Shown: positions 36,010 through 47,630, numbered from the stretch's first letter. The stretch: 64,000 nt of DNA from Phytohabitans rumicis (GCF_011764445.1 NZ_BLPG01000001.1:3968001-4032000), one strand, 5' to 3'. The notes: a model not told the origin generated them from the letters alone. Numbers and translations: made by a program.

Positions 36010-36770
36010 TACTTCTCTGTCCCCTTAGGCGCCGACTCCGACGGGGTCAGCTCGCGTACGGGCAGGATCTTCGAGATGCTGCGCTCGGTCAGCGTGCCGT
36101 CGGGCAGCCGGCCCGGGGTCGCGACCGAGTCCGACGTGGCGTACACGCCCGGACCGGGCTTCGGGCCGGGGTAGTTGCCCGGGGCGAAGCGCGCCCGCAT
36201 CATCTCCGGCTGGCTGAGCTTTTCGCCCTTGCGCCGCTCGATGTGGGCCAGCACCATCGCGCCGACCGCCGCCGTGATCAGCAGGGCGGAGGTGACCTCG
36301 AACGCGAAGACGTACTTGGTGAAGAGCAGGGCCGCGATGCCCTGCACGTTGCCGTTCGCGTTGGCCTGGTCGAGCCCGGCGGCCGTGGTGTCGGACAGGG
36401 CCCGGTACACGCCGGTGCCGACGAGCGCCGCGAAGCCGATGCCGAGCACGATGGCGGCGAGCCGCTGCCCGCGCAACGTCTCGATCAGCGAGTCGGACGC
36501 GTCCCGGCCGACCAGCATCAGCACGAAGAGGAACAGCATCATGATGGCGCCGGTGTAGACGATGATCTGCGCCAGCCCGATGAACGGCGCGGCCTGCAGC
36601 ACGTAGAACACGCCGATGCAGAGCATGGTCAGCACCAGCCACAGCGCCGAGTGGATCGCGTTGCGGGCGAAGACCATGCCGATGGCGCCGATCAGGGCCG
36701 GCCACACCAGGATCCAGAAGGTCACCGCCTCGCCGGTGGACATCCCACCGGCGGCCGCGAGAGCGTTCAT
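36009..36770 (-). CDS. nuoJ: NADH-quinone oxidoreductase subunit J
   Basis: A 253-residue membrane subunit with five helices, [24 protein letters not shown] being the conserved third helix with its pi-bulge. The last 65 residues (from [18 protein letters not shown]) form a hydrophilic, Pro/Thr-rich tail that is typical of actinobacterial NuoJ and absent from E. coli. Overlaps nuoI by 4 bp. Confidence 0.95.
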   Translation of the reverse strand: MNALAAAGGMSTGEAVTFWILVWPALIGAIGMVFARNAIHSALWLVLTMLCIGVFYVLQAAPFIGLAQIIVYTGAIMMLFLFVLMLVGRDASDSLIETLRGQRLAAIVLGIGFAALVGTGVYRALSDTTAAGLDQANANGNVQGIAALLFTKYVFAFEVTSALLITAAVGAMVLAHIERRKGEKLSQPEMMRARFAPGNYPGPKPGPGVYATSDSVATPGRLPDGTLTERSISKILPVRELTPSESAPKGTEK

Positions 36771-37312
36771 GAGGACCCCCCAGCACGCTCGGCGCCGGCC
36801 GAGGTGCCCGGATTGGTCAGCGCGCCGAGGTAGTAGTCCTTCTCGGAGTCGCCGAGGTACATGGCGTGCGGCGGCTGATCCATGCCCGGCAGCAGCGGCG
36901 CGAGCAGCTGCTCCTTCGTGAAGATGAGGTCCTGCCGGCTGTCCCGGGCCAGCTCGTACTCGTTGCTCATGGTCAGCGAACGGGTCGGGCACGCCTCGAT
37001 GCACAGCCCGCAGAAGATGCAGCGGGCGTAGTTGATCTGGTAGACGCTGGCGTACCGCTCACCGGGCGAGAAGCGCTGCTCCTCGGTGTTGTCCCCGCCC
37101 TCGACGTAGATCGCGTCGGCGGGGCAGGCCCAGGCGCACAGCTCGCACCCGATGCACTTCTCCAGGCCGTCCGGGTGCCGGTTGAGGATGTGCCGCCCGT
37201 GGTAGCGCGGGGCGGACACCGGCGTCTCGAACGGGTACTTCGTGGTCACCGTCTTGCGGAACATGTGGGCGAAGGTGACCCCGAAACCCTTGAACGCTCC
37301 GATGGCGCTCAT
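36767..37312 (-). CDS. nuoI: NADH-quinone oxidoreductase subunit I
   Basis: A 181-residue peripheral arm subunit that carries clusters N6a and N6b. Two 4Fe-4S motifs are visible: [16 protein letters not shown] and [16 protein letters not shown]. It passes electrons from NuoG to NuoB. The C-terminus is extended by about 25 residues ([15 protein letters not shown]). Confidence 0.96.
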   Translation of the reverse strand: MSAIGAFKGFGVTFAHMFRKTVTTKYPFETPVSAPRYHGRHILNRHPDGLEKCIGCELCAWACPADAIYVEGGDNTEEQRFSPGERYASVYQINYARCIFCGLCIEACPTRSLTMSNEYELARDSRQDLIFTKEQLLAPLLPGMDQPPHAMYLGDSEKDYYLGALTNPGTSAGAERAGGSS

Positions 37313-38680
37313 CTAAATCTCCTTATCCGCAACGTCCCCGTCGACGACGCCGGCGCCGACGTTCGCGGGCTCGCGTTCGGCCACCGCGCGGCGGGCCCGC
37401 GGGCTCGGCGGGACCTGCAGGTCCATGGGCGGCAGCGGGAAGCTACCCGGCGGCCGGGCCTTCGCCTGCTGCTCCAGGCTCGGCGCTGGCGGCTTCTTCT
37501 TCGTCGGCCAGGCCAGCGCCGCCACGAGTACGGCGAGGATGGCGACCGCGACGATCGTGTACCGCTGGGTGTCCGAGATCTCGGCGTTCTGCAGGGTGCG
37601 GATGCCGGCCAGCGTGAGGATCCAGGCCAGGTTGATCGGCAGGAGCACCCGCCAGCCCAGCCGCATGAACTGGTCGTACCGCAGCCGGGGCAGCGTGGCC
37701 CGCAGCCAGACGAAGACGAAGACCAGCAGCACGACCTTGATGAAGAACCAGAGCAGCGGCCACCAGCCGGAGTTGGCGCCCGCCCAGACCGTGGTGACCG
37801 GTGCCGGCATCCGCCAGCCGCCCAGGAAGAGGGTGACCGTCGCGGCCGACATGGTCACCATGGCGACGTACTCGGACAGCATGAAGAGCAGGAACTTCAG
37901 CGACGAGTACTCGGTCATGTAGCCGGCGACCAGCTCGGACTCGGCCTCGGGCAGGTCGAACGGCGCCCGGTTGGTCTCGCCGACGATCGCGATGAAGAAG
38001 ATGATGAAGCTCGGGAAGAGCAGGATCGCGTACCAGCCCGGCGCGGGGACGTCCCAGCCGAACAGGCTGATCCTCTCGCCGCTGGCCTGGGCCGCCACGA
38101 TCTGGCTGGTCGACATCGTGCCGGAGAGCATGAAGACGGCCACCACGGACAGGCCCATCGAGATCTCGTACGAGATCATCTGAGCGCTCGACCGGAGGCC
38201 GCCCAGCAGCGGGTACGTCGAGCCGGAGGCCCACCCGCCGAGCACGATGCCGTACACGGCCATGCCGGAGCAGGCCAGGATCAGCAGCACCGCCACCGGT
38301 ACGTCGGTCACCTGAAGCGCGGTGCGGTGCCCGAAGATGCTCACCACGCCGCCGAACGGGATCACCGACAGCGACGTCATCGCGCAGATGACCGCGATCG
38401 TGGGCGCGAAGAAGAAGACCACCTTGTCCGCCGTACGCGGCATGATGTCTTCCTTGAACGCGCCCTTCAGGCCGTCGGCGAGCGTCTGCAGCAGGCCGAA
38501 CGGGCCGGCCTGGTTGAGGCCGGGGCGCACCGCCATGCGGGCCACCACGCGGCGCTCGAACCACACGCCGAGCAGCGTGCAGACCATGCCGAAGACGAAG
38601 GCGAAAAGCACCTTGCCGATGACCAGCCACCATGGATCGTGGCCGAAGTCGGCGAGGGTCGGGTCCTGGGCGAGATACAT
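37313..38680 (-). CDS. nuoH: NADH-quinone oxidoreductase subunit H
   Basis: A 455-residue membrane subunit that forms the quinone-binding cavity with NuoB and NuoD. QAGPFGLLQTLADGLKGAFKEDI, ETNRAPFDLPEAESELVAGYMTEYSS and RYDQFMRLGWRVLLPINL are diagnostic. The ATG at 38680 shares a base with the nuoG stop (TGATG); a GTG one codon earlier is possible. The C-terminal 60 residues are a Pro-rich extension. Confidence 0.96.
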   Translation of the reverse strand: MYLAQDPTLADFGHDPWWLVIGKVLFAFVFGMVCTLLGVWFERRVVARMAVRPGLNQAGPFGLLQTLADGLKGAFKEDIMPRTADKVVFFFAPTIAVICAMTSLSVIPFGGVVSIFGHRTALQVTDVPVAVLLILACSGMAVYGIVLGGWASGSTYPLLGGLRSSAQMISYEISMGLSVVAVFMLSGTMSTSQIVAAQASGERISLFGWDVPAPGWYAILLFPSFIIFFIAIVGETNRAPFDLPEAESELVAGYMTEYSSLKFLLFMLSEYVAMVTMSAATVTLFLGGWRMPAPVTTVWAGANSGWWPLLWFFIKVVLLVFVFVWLRATLPRLRYDQFMRLGWRVLLPINLAWILTLAGIRTLQNAEISDTQRYTIVAVAILAVLVAALAWPTKKKPPAPSLEQQAKARPPGSFPLPPMDLQVPPSPRARRAVAEREPANVGAGVVDGDVADKEI

Positions 38681-41145
38681 CACGCGCCCCCCAAATCTTT
38701 CTTCGGGCTTTCCCCAGATGGCAGAGCGGAGAGCTTCACAACAGCTCCGGACGTGGCACCGAGGGCCCGGCGCACGGTGGAGCCCGGCGAGTTCGTCGGC
38801 AGCCAGACCACGCCGTCCGGCATGTCGGTGACCGCCGCGCCGAGGGTGATCGCGCCCCGGTCGGTGCCGACCGTCACCGGGTCGCCATCCGCCACACCCA
38901 GCGCTTCGGCGGCGGCCTTGGACAGGCGCACCACCGGCGGGCGGGCGGTGCCGCCCAGGTACTCGTCGCCGTCGGTCAAGCTGCCCAGGTCGATCAGCTG
39001 GTGCCAGGTCGCCAGCACCGCCTCACCGGCGGCCGGGGTGGGCACCGGCTGCGGCGCGACGACCGGCGCATCCGGCCGGTCGGCGCGGGTCGCCGGCAGC
39101 GAGCCCAGCTCGCGGCGCACGAGGTTGACCTGGCCGGTGCCGAGGTCCAGGCCGAGTTGGGCGGCCAGCGCGTCGAGCACGCGAGCGTCGTTCATCGCCG
39201 GCGTCGACAGGACCGCCTCGAACGTGCGCAGCCGGCCCTCCCAGTCGACGAAGCTGCCGGCCTTTTCCACCACCGGGGCGACCGGGAAGACCACGTCCGC
39301 GCGCCGGCTGACCGCGCTGCGCCGCACCTCCAGGCTGACCAGGAACGGCACCTTGTCCAGCGCCGCCTCGGCCAGCCGCGGGTCGGCCAGGTCGGCCGGG
39401 TCCACGCCGGCGACGACCAGCGCGCCGATCCGGCCGGCGGCCGCCGCCGCGACGATCCCGTTGGTGTCGCGGCCGGGCTGGCTGGGGATGACCCCGGCCT
39501 CGAGGTCCCAGGCACCGGCCAACTCGGCCCGCGCGGCCGCGTCGTTCACCAGGCGTCCGCCGGGCAACAGGTTGGGCAGGCAGCCCGCGTCGACCGCGCC
39601 GCGGTCACCCGCGCGCCGCGGCACCCAGGCCAGCTTCGCTCCGGTACGCGCGGCGAGCGCGGCGGCCGCGGACAGTCCACCGGGTACGGTGGCCAGCCGC
39701 TCGCCCACGATCAGGACGGCGCCCTCGGCCCGCAGTGCCTTGTCGATCGACTCGTCCTCGGCCAGCGCCCGCGCCTCTTCGCCGGGCACGACGGTGGCGA
39801 CCGAGGCGCCGACCTTCTCGAAGCCGCGGGTGGCGTACGGCGCCAGCGCCAGCACCTTGAGCCGCTTCTTCTGGTACGCCTTGCGCAGCCGCAGGAAGAG
39901 GATCGGGCACTCCTCCTCCGGCTCCAGCCCAGCGATGACCACGACCGGCGCGTTCTCCACGTCGGCGTACGTCACCTCGGTCGCGCCGACCACATTGGAC
40001 GCCAGGAAGTCCGTCTCTTCCGTCGAGACCGGCCGGGCCCGGAAGTCGATGTCGTTGGTGCGCAGCGCCACCCGGGCGAACTTCGCGTACGCGTACGCGT
40101 CTTCGACCGTCAGCCGGCCGCCGGTCAGGACGCCCACGCCGTGCGCGCCGTCCCGGGCGTTGCGCAGCCCCTCGGCGGCCACGGCGAGCGCCTCCGACCA
40201 CGGGGCCTCGCGCAGCTCACCGGTCTTCGCGTCGCGCACCATCGGGGTGGTGATGCGGTCGAACGCGGTGGCGTACTGGAAGCCCCACCGGCCCTTGTCG
40301 CAGTTCCACTCCTCGTTCACCTGCGGGTCGTCGCCGGCCAGCCGGCGCATTACCTTGCCGCGGCGGTGGTCCGTGCGCTGCGCGCAGCCGGCCGAGCAGT
40401 GCTCGCACACGTTCGGCGAGGACACCAGGTCGAACGGGCGGGCCCGGAAGCGGTACTGCGCGCCGGTGAGCGCGCCCACCGGGCAGATCTGCACGGTGTT
40501 GCCGGAGAAGTACGAGTTGAAGGGCACATCCCCTTCGGGGCTCTCCGACTCCCCGCCGAAGAAGTCGTCCCGGTACACGTTGATCTGCTCGCCCGAGGAC
40601 CGGTCCATCAGGTCGATGAACTTGTCCCCGGCGATCTCCTCGGAGAACCGGGTGCAGCGCTGGCACAGCACGCACCGCTCGCGGTCGAGCAACACCTGGG
40701 AGGAGATGGGCAGCGGCTTCGGGTACTCGCGCTTGTGCTCGTGGAACCGGGACTCGGCACGACCGGTCGACATCGCCTGGTTCTGCAGTGGGCACTCGCC
40801 GCCCTTGTCACACATCGGGCAGTCGAGCGGGTGGTTGATCAGCAGCAGCTCCATGATCCCGGCCTGTGCCTTCTCGGCGACCGGGGAGGTGAGCTGAGTC
40901 TTGACCACCATGCCGTCGGCGACCGTCTGGGTGCAGGAGGCGACCGGCTTGCGCTGGCCCTCCACCTCGACCAGGCACTGCCGGCAGGCGCCGGCGGGCG
41001 CGAGCAGCGGGTGGTCGCAGAACCGCGGGATCTCGATGCCCATCTGCTCGGCGACCCGGATGAGCAGCGTGCCCTTGGGCACGGTCACCTCGATCCCGTC
41101 GATGGTGAGCGTGACGGTGTCGACCTTCTTGGCTACGTCAGTCAT
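38680..41145 (-). CDS. nuoG: NADH-quinone oxidoreductase subunit G
   Basis: An 821-residue peripheral arm subunit. The N-terminal 2Fe-2S domain ([21 protein letters not shown] and CTQTV), the His-Cys cluster [10 protein letters not shown], two further 4Fe-4S motifs ([10 protein letters not shown] and CEHCSAGC) and a molybdopterin-oxidoreductase-like C-terminal part are present in order. Starts 4 bp after nuoF. It moves electrons between NuoF and NuoI. Confidence 0.96.
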   Translation of the reverse strand: MTDVAKKVDTVTLTIDGIEVTVPKGTLLIRVAEQMGIEIPRFCDHPLLAPAGACRQCLVEVEGQRKPVASCTQTVADGMVVKTQLTSPVAEKAQAGIMELLLINHPLDCPMCDKGGECPLQNQAMSTGRAESRFHEHKREYPKPLPISSQVLLDRERCVLCQRCTRFSEEIAGDKFIDLMDRSSGEQINVYRDDFFGGESESPEGDVPFNSYFSGNTVQICPVGALTGAQYRFRARPFDLVSSPNVCEHCSAGCAQRTDHRRGKVMRRLAGDDPQVNEEWNCDKGRWGFQYATAFDRITTPMVRDAKTGELREAPWSEALAVAAEGLRNARDGAHGVGVLTGGRLTVEDAYAYAKFARVALRTNDIDFRARPVSTEETDFLASNVVGATEVTYADVENAPVVVIAGLEPEEECPILFLRLRKAYQKKRLKVLALAPYATRGFEKVGASVATVVPGEEARALAEDESIDKALRAEGAVLIVGERLATVPGGLSAAAALAARTGAKLAWVPRRAGDRGAVDAGCLPNLLPGGRLVNDAAARAELAGAWDLEAGVIPSQPGRDTNGIVAAAAAGRIGALVVAGVDPADLADPRLAEAALDKVPFLVSLEVRRSAVSRRADVVFPVAPVVEKAGSFVDWEGRLRTFEAVLSTPAMNDARVLDALAAQLGLDLGTGQVNLVRRELGSLPATRADRPDAPVVAPQPVPTPAAGEAVLATWHQLIDLGSLTDGDEYLGGTARPPVVRLSKAAAEALGVADGDPVTVGTDRGAITLGAAVTDMPDGVVWLPTNSPGSTVRRALGATSGAVVKLSALPSGESPKKDLGGA

Positions 41146-41148
41146 GAG

Positions 41149-42480
41149 TTAGTGCGCTCCCACCAACTGCTTCGCGGACAGCTTCGGCGCGGTCCGGCCC
41201 TCGATGTAGTCCAGGTAGTCCTGCTTGAAGTACTGCAGCGAGGAGGTCACCGGGCTGGTCGCGCCGTCACCGAGGCCACAGAACGAGCGGCCGAGGATGT
41301 TGTCGCAGGTGTCCAGCAGGGTGTCGAGGTCCTCGTGGGTCCCTTCGCCGGCAAGGATCCGGCGGTAGACCCGCACCATCCAGAAGTTGCCCTCGCGGCA
41401 CGGCGTGCACTTGCCGCACGACTCGTGGTGGTAGAACTCCAGCCACTTGTAGGTGGCGTAGACCGGGCAGTCCTGGTCGGAGAAGATCTGCGTCGCCGTG
41501 GTGCCGAGGATCGACCCGGCGGCCGCCACGCCCTCGAAGTCGAGCGGCACGTCGAGGTGCTCGGCGGCCAGCAGCGGCGTCGACGAGCCGCCCGGCGTCC
41601 AGAACTTCAGGTTGTGCCCCGGCAGCATGCCGCCGGCCAACTCGATCAGCTCGCGCAGCGTGACGCCGAGCCCGCACTCGTACTGGCCGGGGTTGGCGAT
41701 CCGGCCGGACAGCGAGTAGATCATCGGGCCGGACGACTTTTCCGTGCCCATCGACTTCCACCAGGCCGCGCCGCCCAGCACGATGTACGGCACGCTCGCG
41801 ATGGTGCCGACGTTGTTGACCACCGTCGGGCTCGCGTACAGGCCGTGCGTCGCGGGGAACGGCGGGCGCAGCCGGGGCTGGCCGCGGAAGCCTTCGAGCG
41901 AGTCCAGCAGCGCCGTCTCCTCGCCGCAGATATACGCGCCCGCTCCACTGTGGACGACCAGGTCCAGGTCGTGCCCGGAGCCGAGGATGTTGGTGCCGAG
42001 GTAGCCGGCCGCGTACGCCTCGCGGACCGCGTTGCGCAGCCGCCGGGCGGCGTGCACCGCCTCGCCGCGGATGTAGATGAACGCGCGGTTGGCCCGGATC
42101 GCGTACGCGGCGATGATGACGCCCTCGATCAGCGAGTGCGGGTCGTGCGTCATCAGCGGCAGGTCCTTGCAGGTGCCTGGCTCGCCCTCGTCCGCGTTGA
42201 CCACGAGATAATGAGGATTTGCCGGCGGATTTCCGTTTGGCTCTTGCGGGATGAAGCCCCACTTCAGACCGGTCGGGAAGCCCGCCCCGCCGCGACCGCG
42301 CAGGCCCGAGTCCTTGATCAGCTGGATCAGGTCGTCGGGGTGCACGCGGAGCGCCTTACGCAGCGCGGCGTAGCCGTCGAGCTGCTCGTAGACGCCGATC
42401 CGCCAGGCTTCCGGCGAGAGCCAGCGCTTGGTGAGGACCGGGGTGAGCTTCTCCAGGACCTCACGCCTGGGCGCCGTCAT
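41149..42480 (-). CDS. nuoF: NADH-quinone oxidoreductase subunit F
   Basis: A 443-residue subunit with the NADH and FMN sites and cluster N3. SGLRGRGGAGFPTGLKWGF and NADEGEPGTCKD are the nucleotide-binding signatures, and ESCGKCTPCREG is the 4Fe-4S site with the fourth Cys further on (FCGLGDGA). Its ATG overlaps the restored nuoE stop by 4 bp. Confidence 0.96.
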   Translation of the reverse strand: MTAPRREVLEKLTPVLTKRWLSPEAWRIGVYEQLDGYAALRKALRVHPDDLIQLIKDSGLRGRGGAGFPTGLKWGFIPQEPNGNPPANPHYLVVNADEGEPGTCKDLPLMTHDPHSLIEGVIIAAYAIRANRAFIYIRGEAVHAARRLRNAVREAYAAGYLGTNILGSGHDLDLVVHSGAGAYICGEETALLDSLEGFRGQPRLRPPFPATHGLYASPTVVNNVGTIASVPYIVLGGAAWWKSMGTEKSSGPMIYSLSGRIANPGQYECGLGVTLRELIELAGGMLPGHNLKFWTPGGSSTPLLAAEHLDVPLDFEGVAAAGSILGTTATQIFSDQDCPVYATYKWLEFYHHESCGKCTPCREGNFWMVRVYRRILAGEGTHEDLDTLLDTCDNILGRSFCGLGDGATSPVTSSLQYFKQDYLDYIEGRTAPKLSAKQLVGAH

Positions 42481-43168
42481 TTCGCCTCCTCCTTGCGGGC
42501 GATCGGAGTCGCCGGGTCGAACCCGGCGACGCTCACGCCGTACTCCTGAGCAAGCCGGACCCCCGCAACGTGGCGTCGCCGGCGGGGCCGTCTGCCACGG
42601 CCTCCGCGCGATCGTCGGCGAAGCCGGCGAGCTGCAGCGACATCTCCTTGAGCGTGCAGAGCCGCCCGCCGCGCGTGGGCAGCGGTCGCTGCCCGTCCTG
42701 CAGCTGCTCCACCACGTGTACGGCGGTGTCCGGGTCGACCTTGTCGAAGAACTCGTAGTTGACCGTCATGACCGGGCCGTAGTCGCACGCGGCCAGGCAC
42801 TCGGCGTGCTCGAACGTGATCGTGCCGTCGGCCGTCGTCTCGTCGTGCCCGACGCCCAGGTGCTCGCTCAGCCGGTCGTAGACCTCCTGGCCGCCGAGCA
42901 CGTTGCACATCGTGTTGGTGCACACGCTGACCAGCCAGTCGCCGGTCGGCCGGCGCTTGTACATGGTGTAGAACGTGGCCACGGCGCCGACCTGGGCCTT
43001 GGTGATGCCCAGCAGCTCCGCGCAAAACTCGACGCCGGCCGGGGAGACGTGCCCCTCCTCGGTCTGCACCAGGTGCAGCAGCGGCAGCAGCGCCGACCGG
43101 GACCGGTCGGCCGGGTAACGCGCGATGATCTCCCGCGCCTGCTCGCGCGTCGCGTCACTGAATCCCAC
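42477..43168 (-). CDS. nuoE: NADH-quinone oxidoreductase subunit E (frame broken near the 3' end)
   Basis: The 2Fe-2S subunit (cluster N1a), with thioredoxin-like fold: VCTNTMCNVLGG and AECLAACDYGPV supply the four cysteines. After GDATLRG the sequenced frame turns into SGLLRSTA and stops, while the neighbouring frame continues VRLAQEYGVSVAGFDP and ends in EEAK with a TGA that overlaps the nuoF ATG. One extra G in the run at 42560-42564 joins them (230 residues). The catalytic part is unaffected. GTG start at 43168, overlapping the nuoD stop. Confidence 0.93.
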
Positions 43169-44484
43169 TAGCGGTCACACCCACCCATCACGGGGTCGAG
43201 AGAAGCGCCCCCGGCGATCACGTCGGCGATCAGGCCGCCCTCGGCCATGGCCGGGATCGCCTGGAGGTTGATGAAGCTCGGCTCCCGGTAGTGCACCCGG
43301 TACGGCCGGGTGCCACCGTCGGAAACCGCGTGCACACCGAGCTCGCCGCGCGGCGACTCGATGCCCACGTAGACCTGGCCCGGCGGGACCCGGAAGCCCT
43401 CGGTGACCAGCTTGAAGTGGTGGATCAGCGACTCCATCGACTGACCCATGATCTTGGCGACGTGCTCCAGCGAGTTGCCCATGCCGTCGACGCCGATGGC
43501 CAACTGGGCCGGCCAGGCGATCTTCTTGTCGGCCACCATGATCGGGCCGGGCTTGAGCCGGTCGAGGGCCTGCTCGATGAGCTTCATCGACTCGCGCATC
43601 TCGGCCATCCGGACCAGGTAGCGGCCCCACACGTCGCCGGTCGGCGTGGTCGGCACGTCGAACTCGTACGTCTCGTAGCCGCAGTACGGCATCGTCTTGC
43701 GCAGGTCCCAGGGCAGGCCGGCCGAGCGCAGCACCGGGCCGGTGATGCCCAGCGCCAGGCAGCCGGTCACGTCGAGGACCGCCACGTCCTTGGTCCGCTG
43801 GTGCCAGATCGGCTGGCCGGAGAGCAGGTCCTCGTACTCCTTGAGCTTCTTCGGGAACATTTCCAGAAACTCGCGGATCTTCACGATCGCCTCGTCCGGC
43901 ACGTCCTGCGCGACGCCGCCCGGCCGGACGTACGCCATATTCATGCGCAGACCGGAGACCATCTCGAAGATCTCCAGGATGTACTCCCGCTCGCGGAAGC
44001 CGTAGAGCATCATCGAGATCGCGCCGAGTTCCAGGGCGGTGGTGCCGAGCCAGACCAGGTGCGAGGCGATCCGGTTGAGCTCCATCATGAGCACCCGGAT
44101 GGTGGTCGCCCGCTCGGTGACCTGATCTTCGATGCCGAGGAGCTTTTCGACCGCGAGGGCGTACCCCGTCTCGTTGAAGATCGGCGCGAGGTAGTCCATC
44201 CGGGTCACGAACGTCGAACCCTGCACCCAGTTGCGGAACTCGAGGTTCTTCTCGATGCCGGTGTGCAGGTAGCCGACGACGACCCGCGCCTCCCGGACGG
44301 TCTCGCCCTCAAGCTCCAGGACCAGCCGGAGCACGCCGTGCGTCGACGGGTGCTGGGGACCCATGTTGACGACGATGTGCTCGTCCTGGATCGGGTCGGT
44401 CCCGCCGACGACGGTGTCCCAGTCGCCGCCGGTGACGTTGAAGACCTTGCCCTCGGTGGTCTCGCGCTCGGTCGCGTACGTCAT
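43168..44484 (-). CDS. nuoD: NADH-quinone oxidoreductase subunit D
   Basis: A 438-residue 49-kDa-type subunit that helps form the quinone site. [23 protein letters not shown] is the conserved beta-hairpin with the quinone-head His, and [20 protein letters not shown] and [14 protein letters not shown] follow. Overlaps nuoC by 4 bp. Confidence 0.97.
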   Translation of the reverse strand: MTYATERETTEGKVFNVTGGDWDTVVGGTDPIQDEHIVVNMGPQHPSTHGVLRLVLELEGETVREARVVVGYLHTGIEKNLEFRNWVQGSTFVTRMDYLAPIFNETGYALAVEKLLGIEDQVTERATTIRVLMMELNRIASHLVWLGTTALELGAISMMLYGFREREYILEIFEMVSGLRMNMAYVRPGGVAQDVPDEAIVKIREFLEMFPKKLKEYEDLLSGQPIWHQRTKDVAVLDVTGCLALGITGPVLRSAGLPWDLRKTMPYCGYETYEFDVPTTPTGDVWGRYLVRMAEMRESMKLIEQALDRLKPGPIMVADKKIAWPAQLAIGVDGMGNSLEHVAKIMGQSMESLIHHFKLVTEGFRVPPGQVYVGIESPRGELGVHAVSDGGTRPYRVHYREPSFINLQAIPAMAEGGLIADVIAGGASLDPVMGGCDR

Positions 44485-45122
44485 TGGTAGCTCCTCCGCT
44501 TGTCCGGCGGTGGTATCTCGGCGCCCTTGTACTCCACTGGCACCCCGCCGAGCGGGTAGTCCTTGCGCTGCGGGAAGCCCTCCCAGTCGTCCGGCATGAG
44601 GATCCGGGTCAGGTTGGGGTGGCCCTCGAAGACGACGCCGAAGAAGTCGTACGTCTCCCGCTCCTGCCAGTCGGCGGTCGGGTAGACGCTGGTGACGCTC
44701 GGCACGCGCGGGTTGTCGGTGCTCACCGCGACCTCCAAGCGCACCCGGCGCCGGTACGTCATCGAGGTGAGCTGGTAGATCACGTGCAACCGCCGGTCGT
44801 CGGTCCCGAGGTAGTCCGCGCCGGACACCGACGAGCACAGCTCGAAGCGCAGCGCCTCGTCGTCGCGCATCACCTGGCAGACCTCGGCGATCCGCTCCGG
44901 CTTGATGTGCAGGGTCAGCTCGTCCCGGTGAACGACCACCTTCTCGATCGCGTCGTGCAGGCCCGGGAAGGCTTCGGCCAGCGCGTCGTACACGTCGTCG
45001 AAGTAGCTCCCGTACGGCCGCGGCGCGCCCACCGGCTGGTCCCGGTGGCGTATCAGGCCACCGAAGCCGGACGTGTCACCGGAGCCGTGGATGCCGAACA
45101 TGCCCTGGTCGATCTCGCTCAC
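44481..45122 (-). CDS. nuoC: NADH-quinone oxidoreductase subunit C
   Basis: A 213-residue 30-kDa-type subunit of the peripheral arm. [44 protein letters not shown] is the family signature. The N-terminal 30 residues are Gly-rich and likely disordered. GTG start at 45122, which overlaps nuoB by 4 bp. Confidence 0.96.
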   Translation of the reverse strand: MSEIDQGMFGIHGSGDTSGFGGLIRHRDQPVGAPRPYGSYFDDVYDALAEAFPGLHDAIEKVVVHRDELTLHIKPERIAEVCQVMRDDEALRFELCSSVSGADYLGTDDRRLHVIYQLTSMTYRRRVRLEVAVSTDNPRVPSVTSVYPTADWQERETYDFFGVVFEGHPNLTRILMPDDWEGFPQRKDYPLGGVPVEYKGAEIPPPDKRRSYQ

Positions 45123-45793
45123 CAGCGACCTCCGCCCTGCAAGTGCCTCTCCTCTTGCATCCACTTCTCGATGCGGAGCTGCTCCTCGCGGCCCTCGAGC
45201 ACCGCCTGCGTCCACTCGGCGCGCTTGGCCTTGTCCGAGCGGTACGACGACGGCATCGACCCGGGCGCGACCGCCGGCACGTCGCCGCGGGCGATCCGAG
45301 CCTCCAGCATCTTGCGGCCGTTGGCGCCGAGCGGCTCGTACATGATCTTCTCGCGCAGCTTGAGGATCGCGTCGATCAGCATCTCGGGCCGCGGCGGGCA
45401 GCCGGGCAGGTACATGTCGACCGGTACGACGTGGTCGACGCCCTGCACGATCGCGTAGTTGTTGAACATCCCGCCGCTGCTCGCGCACACGCCCATCGAC
45501 AGCACCCAGCGGGGCTCCGCCATCTGGTCGTAGATCTGCCGGAGCACCGGGGCCATCTTCTGGCTCACCCGGCCCGCCACGATCATCAGGTCGGCCTGGC
45601 GGGGCGAGGCCCGGAAGACCTCCATGCCCCAGCGGCCCAGGTCGTAGTGCGGAGCGCCGGCGGCCATCATCTCGATCGCGCAGCACGCCAACCCGAAGGT
45701 GGCGCCCCACGTCGACGTCTTACGAGTCCAGTTGACCAGCTTCTCGACGCTGGTCAGCAGGATGCCGCTCGGCAGCTTCTCTTCGATTCCCAT
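45119..45793 (-). CDS. nuoB: NADH-quinone oxidoreductase subunit B
   Basis: A 224-residue subunit that carries cluster N2, the last cluster before quinone. [15 protein letters not shown] gives the tandem cysteines, and [10 protein letters not shown] and LPGCPPRPE give the other two. The C-terminal 40 residues are a charged extension. Lies 13 bp after nuoA. Confidence 0.97.
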   Translation of the reverse strand: MGIEEKLPSGILLTSVEKLVNWTRKTSTWGATFGLACCAIEMMAAGAPHYDLGRWGMEVFRASPRQADLMIVAGRVSQKMAPVLRQIYDQMAEPRWVLSMGVCASSGGMFNNYAIVQGVDHVVPVDMYLPGCPPRPEMLIDAILKLREKIMYEPLGANGRKMLEARIARGDVPAVAPGSMPSSYRSDKAKRAEWTQAVLEGREEQLRIEKWMQEERHLQGGGRW

Positions 45794-45806
45794 GACGCCT
45801 CAGACC

Positions 45807-46172
45807 TCAGTCCCAGTCCAGCCCGCCACGCCGCCAAACGTAGGCGTACGCGATGAAGACCGTCCCAATGAACAGCAGCATCTCCACGAACCCGAAGAGG
45901 CCGAGCGCGTCGAACGACACGGCCCACGGGTACAGGAAGATGATTTCGATGTCGAAGACGATGAAGAGCATCGCCGTCAGGTAGAACTTGATCGGGATCT
46001 TTCCGCCGCCGATCGGCTCGGGCGACGGCTCGATGCCGCACTCGTACGCGGCGAGCTTGGCCTTGTTGAAGCGGCGCGGGCCGAGGATCGGCGCGATCGC
46101 GACCGACATGACCGCGAACGCGGCGGCCAGCCCGAAGAGCCCGATGATCGGTATGTAAGGCGAGAGCGACAT
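45807..46172 (-). CDS. nuoA: NADH-quinone oxidoreductase subunit A
   Basis: A 121-residue, three-helix membrane subunit. RRFNKAKLAAYECGIEPSPEP is the conserved loop with the Cys near the quinone entry, and FYLTAMLFIVFDIEIIFLYPWAV is helix 2. I chose the ATG at 46172 (MSLSPYIPI); a TTG at 46214 would add 14 residues that do not resemble NuoA. First gene of the operon. Confidence 0.95.
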   Translation of the reverse strand: MSLSPYIPIIGLFGLAAAFAVMSVAIAPILGPRRFNKAKLAAYECGIEPSPEPIGGGKIPIKFYLTAMLFIVFDIEIIFLYPWAVSFDALGLFGFVEMLLFIGTVFIAYAYVWRRGGLDWD

Positions 46173-46240
46173 CGTCTTGCCTGCCCGTCCTTCCCTGACC
46201 TGCTCCAAAGTCAATTCACACTATTCACACGCTGGTGACG

Positions 46241-47506
46241 TCAGACGGCGGGGGCCACCCTGGTCATCGCGTTGATGATGCGGTCCATCGCGTCGCCGCC
46301 CCGCGGATCGGTCAGGTTGGCCAGCAGCTTGAGCACGAACCGCATCAGCGTCGGGTGCGGCATGCCGTGCTTCGTGGCGATCCGCATGACCTGCGGGTTG
46401 CCGATCAGCTTCACGAAGATGTTGCCGAGCCGGTAGTACCCGCCGTACCGGGCCTTGAGCTCGGCCGGGTAGGCGGCGAGCGCCCGCTCCCGGGCCGGGC
46501 CGACGGGTCGGGACAGCGCCTGCACCGCCACCTCGGCGGCCAGCTCGCCGGACTCCATCGCGTACGCGATCCCTTCGCCGTTGAAGGGGTTGACCATGCC
46601 GCCGGAGTCGCCGACGAGCAGCACGCCCCGGGTGTAGTGCGGCACCCGGTTGAAGCCCATCGGCAGCGCCGCGCCCAGGATCGGGCCGTCGGCGTTGGCC
46701 TCGTCGGCCATGCCCCACTCCGGCGGGGTGCTGCCGAGCCAGTCGACCAGCAGCCGCCGGTAGTTGGTCTTGCCGAACGCGGCCGACGAGTTGAGCACGC
46801 CCAGCCCGACGTTGACCCGGCCATCGCCCATGCCGAAGATCCAGCCGTACCCGGGAAGGAGCTTTTCGCCCGCCTCCCGGCTGCGCAGCTCCAGCCAGGA
46901 CTCCAGGTAGTCGTCGTCGTGGCGCAGCGGCGAGTGGTAGTACCGCCGGACCGCGACCCCGATCGGCCGGTCTTCGCGCTTGGCGAGGCCCATGGCGAGC
47001 GGGAACCGGCCGGAGACGCCGTCGGCGGCGATGGTGAGCGGCGCGCGGAACGTCAGCTCCTCGCCGCCTTCCCCTTCCGCGACCACGCCGACGGTCCGCC
47101 CGGCCTCGTCGAGCAGCGGGCCGGTCACGTTGGTCTTGGTGTGCAGCACCGCGCCGGCCTTGACCGCCTGCTTGACCAGCATGTCGTCGAAGTCCAGCCG
47201 GGTGCGCACGAGCCCGTAGTCGGGGAAGCTGGCCAGATCCGGCCAGTCCAGCTCCAGCCGTACGCCCCCGCCGATCACGCGCAGGCCCTTGTTGCGCAGC
47301 CAACCGTTTTCCGGGCTGGTATCGATGCCTAGCTTGATGATCTGCTTGACCGCGCGGGGGGTGAGGCCGTCGCCGCAGACCTTCTCCCGGGGGAACTCGG
47401 TCTTCTCCAGCAACAGCACCCGCAGACCGTGCTGCGCCAGGTGATACGCCGTGGTGGAACCACCCGGACCGGCGCCCACGACGATGACGTCGGCTTCGTC
47501 GGTCAC
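46241..47506 (-). CDS. geranylgeranyl reductase family flavoprotein (MenJ-like)
   Basis: A 421-residue FAD enzyme. The Rossmann motif is VIVVGAGPGGSTTAYHLAQ (residues 7-25), FPREKVCGDGLTPRAV is the family's PxxKxCG motif, and LLVGDSGGMVNPFNGEGI is the second FAD contact. Members reduce isoprenoid chains. In mycobacteria MenJ saturates one double bond of the menaquinone side chain, and the position directly before nuoA here suggests the same. It lies 68 bp upstream of nuoA on the same strand and might be co-transcribed with it. Confidence 0.88.
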   Translation of the reverse strand: MTDEADVIVVGAGPGGSTTAYHLAQHGLRVLLLEKTEFPREKVCGDGLTPRAVKQIIKLGIDTSPENGWLRNKGLRVIGGGVRLELDWPDLASFPDYGLVRTRLDFDDMLVKQAVKAGAVLHTKTNVTGPLLDEAGRTVGVVAEGEGGEELTFRAPLTIAADGVSGRFPLAMGLAKREDRPIGVAVRRYYHSPLRHDDDYLESWLELRSREAGEKLLPGYGWIFGMGDGRVNVGLGVLNSSAAFGKTNYRRLLVDWLGSTPPEWGMADEANADGPILGAALPMGFNRVPHYTRGVLLVGDSGGMVNPFNGEGIAYAMESGELAAEVAVQALSRPVGPARERALAAYPAELKARYGGYYRLGNIFVKLIGNPQVMRIATKHGMPHPTLMRFVLKLLANLTDPRGGDAMDRIINAMTRVAPAV

Positions 47507-47630
47507 GGTTCCACCTCCGCTCGGGGCCGCTAGTGAAATGCTTCACAAGCGTTTCCGGTTGGAGTCTAGAACCGCGGAAGACCCCGCTGCGGGTTAGGCA
47601 ACCCTAAGCCCGGCAGCCCACCCCCGCTTT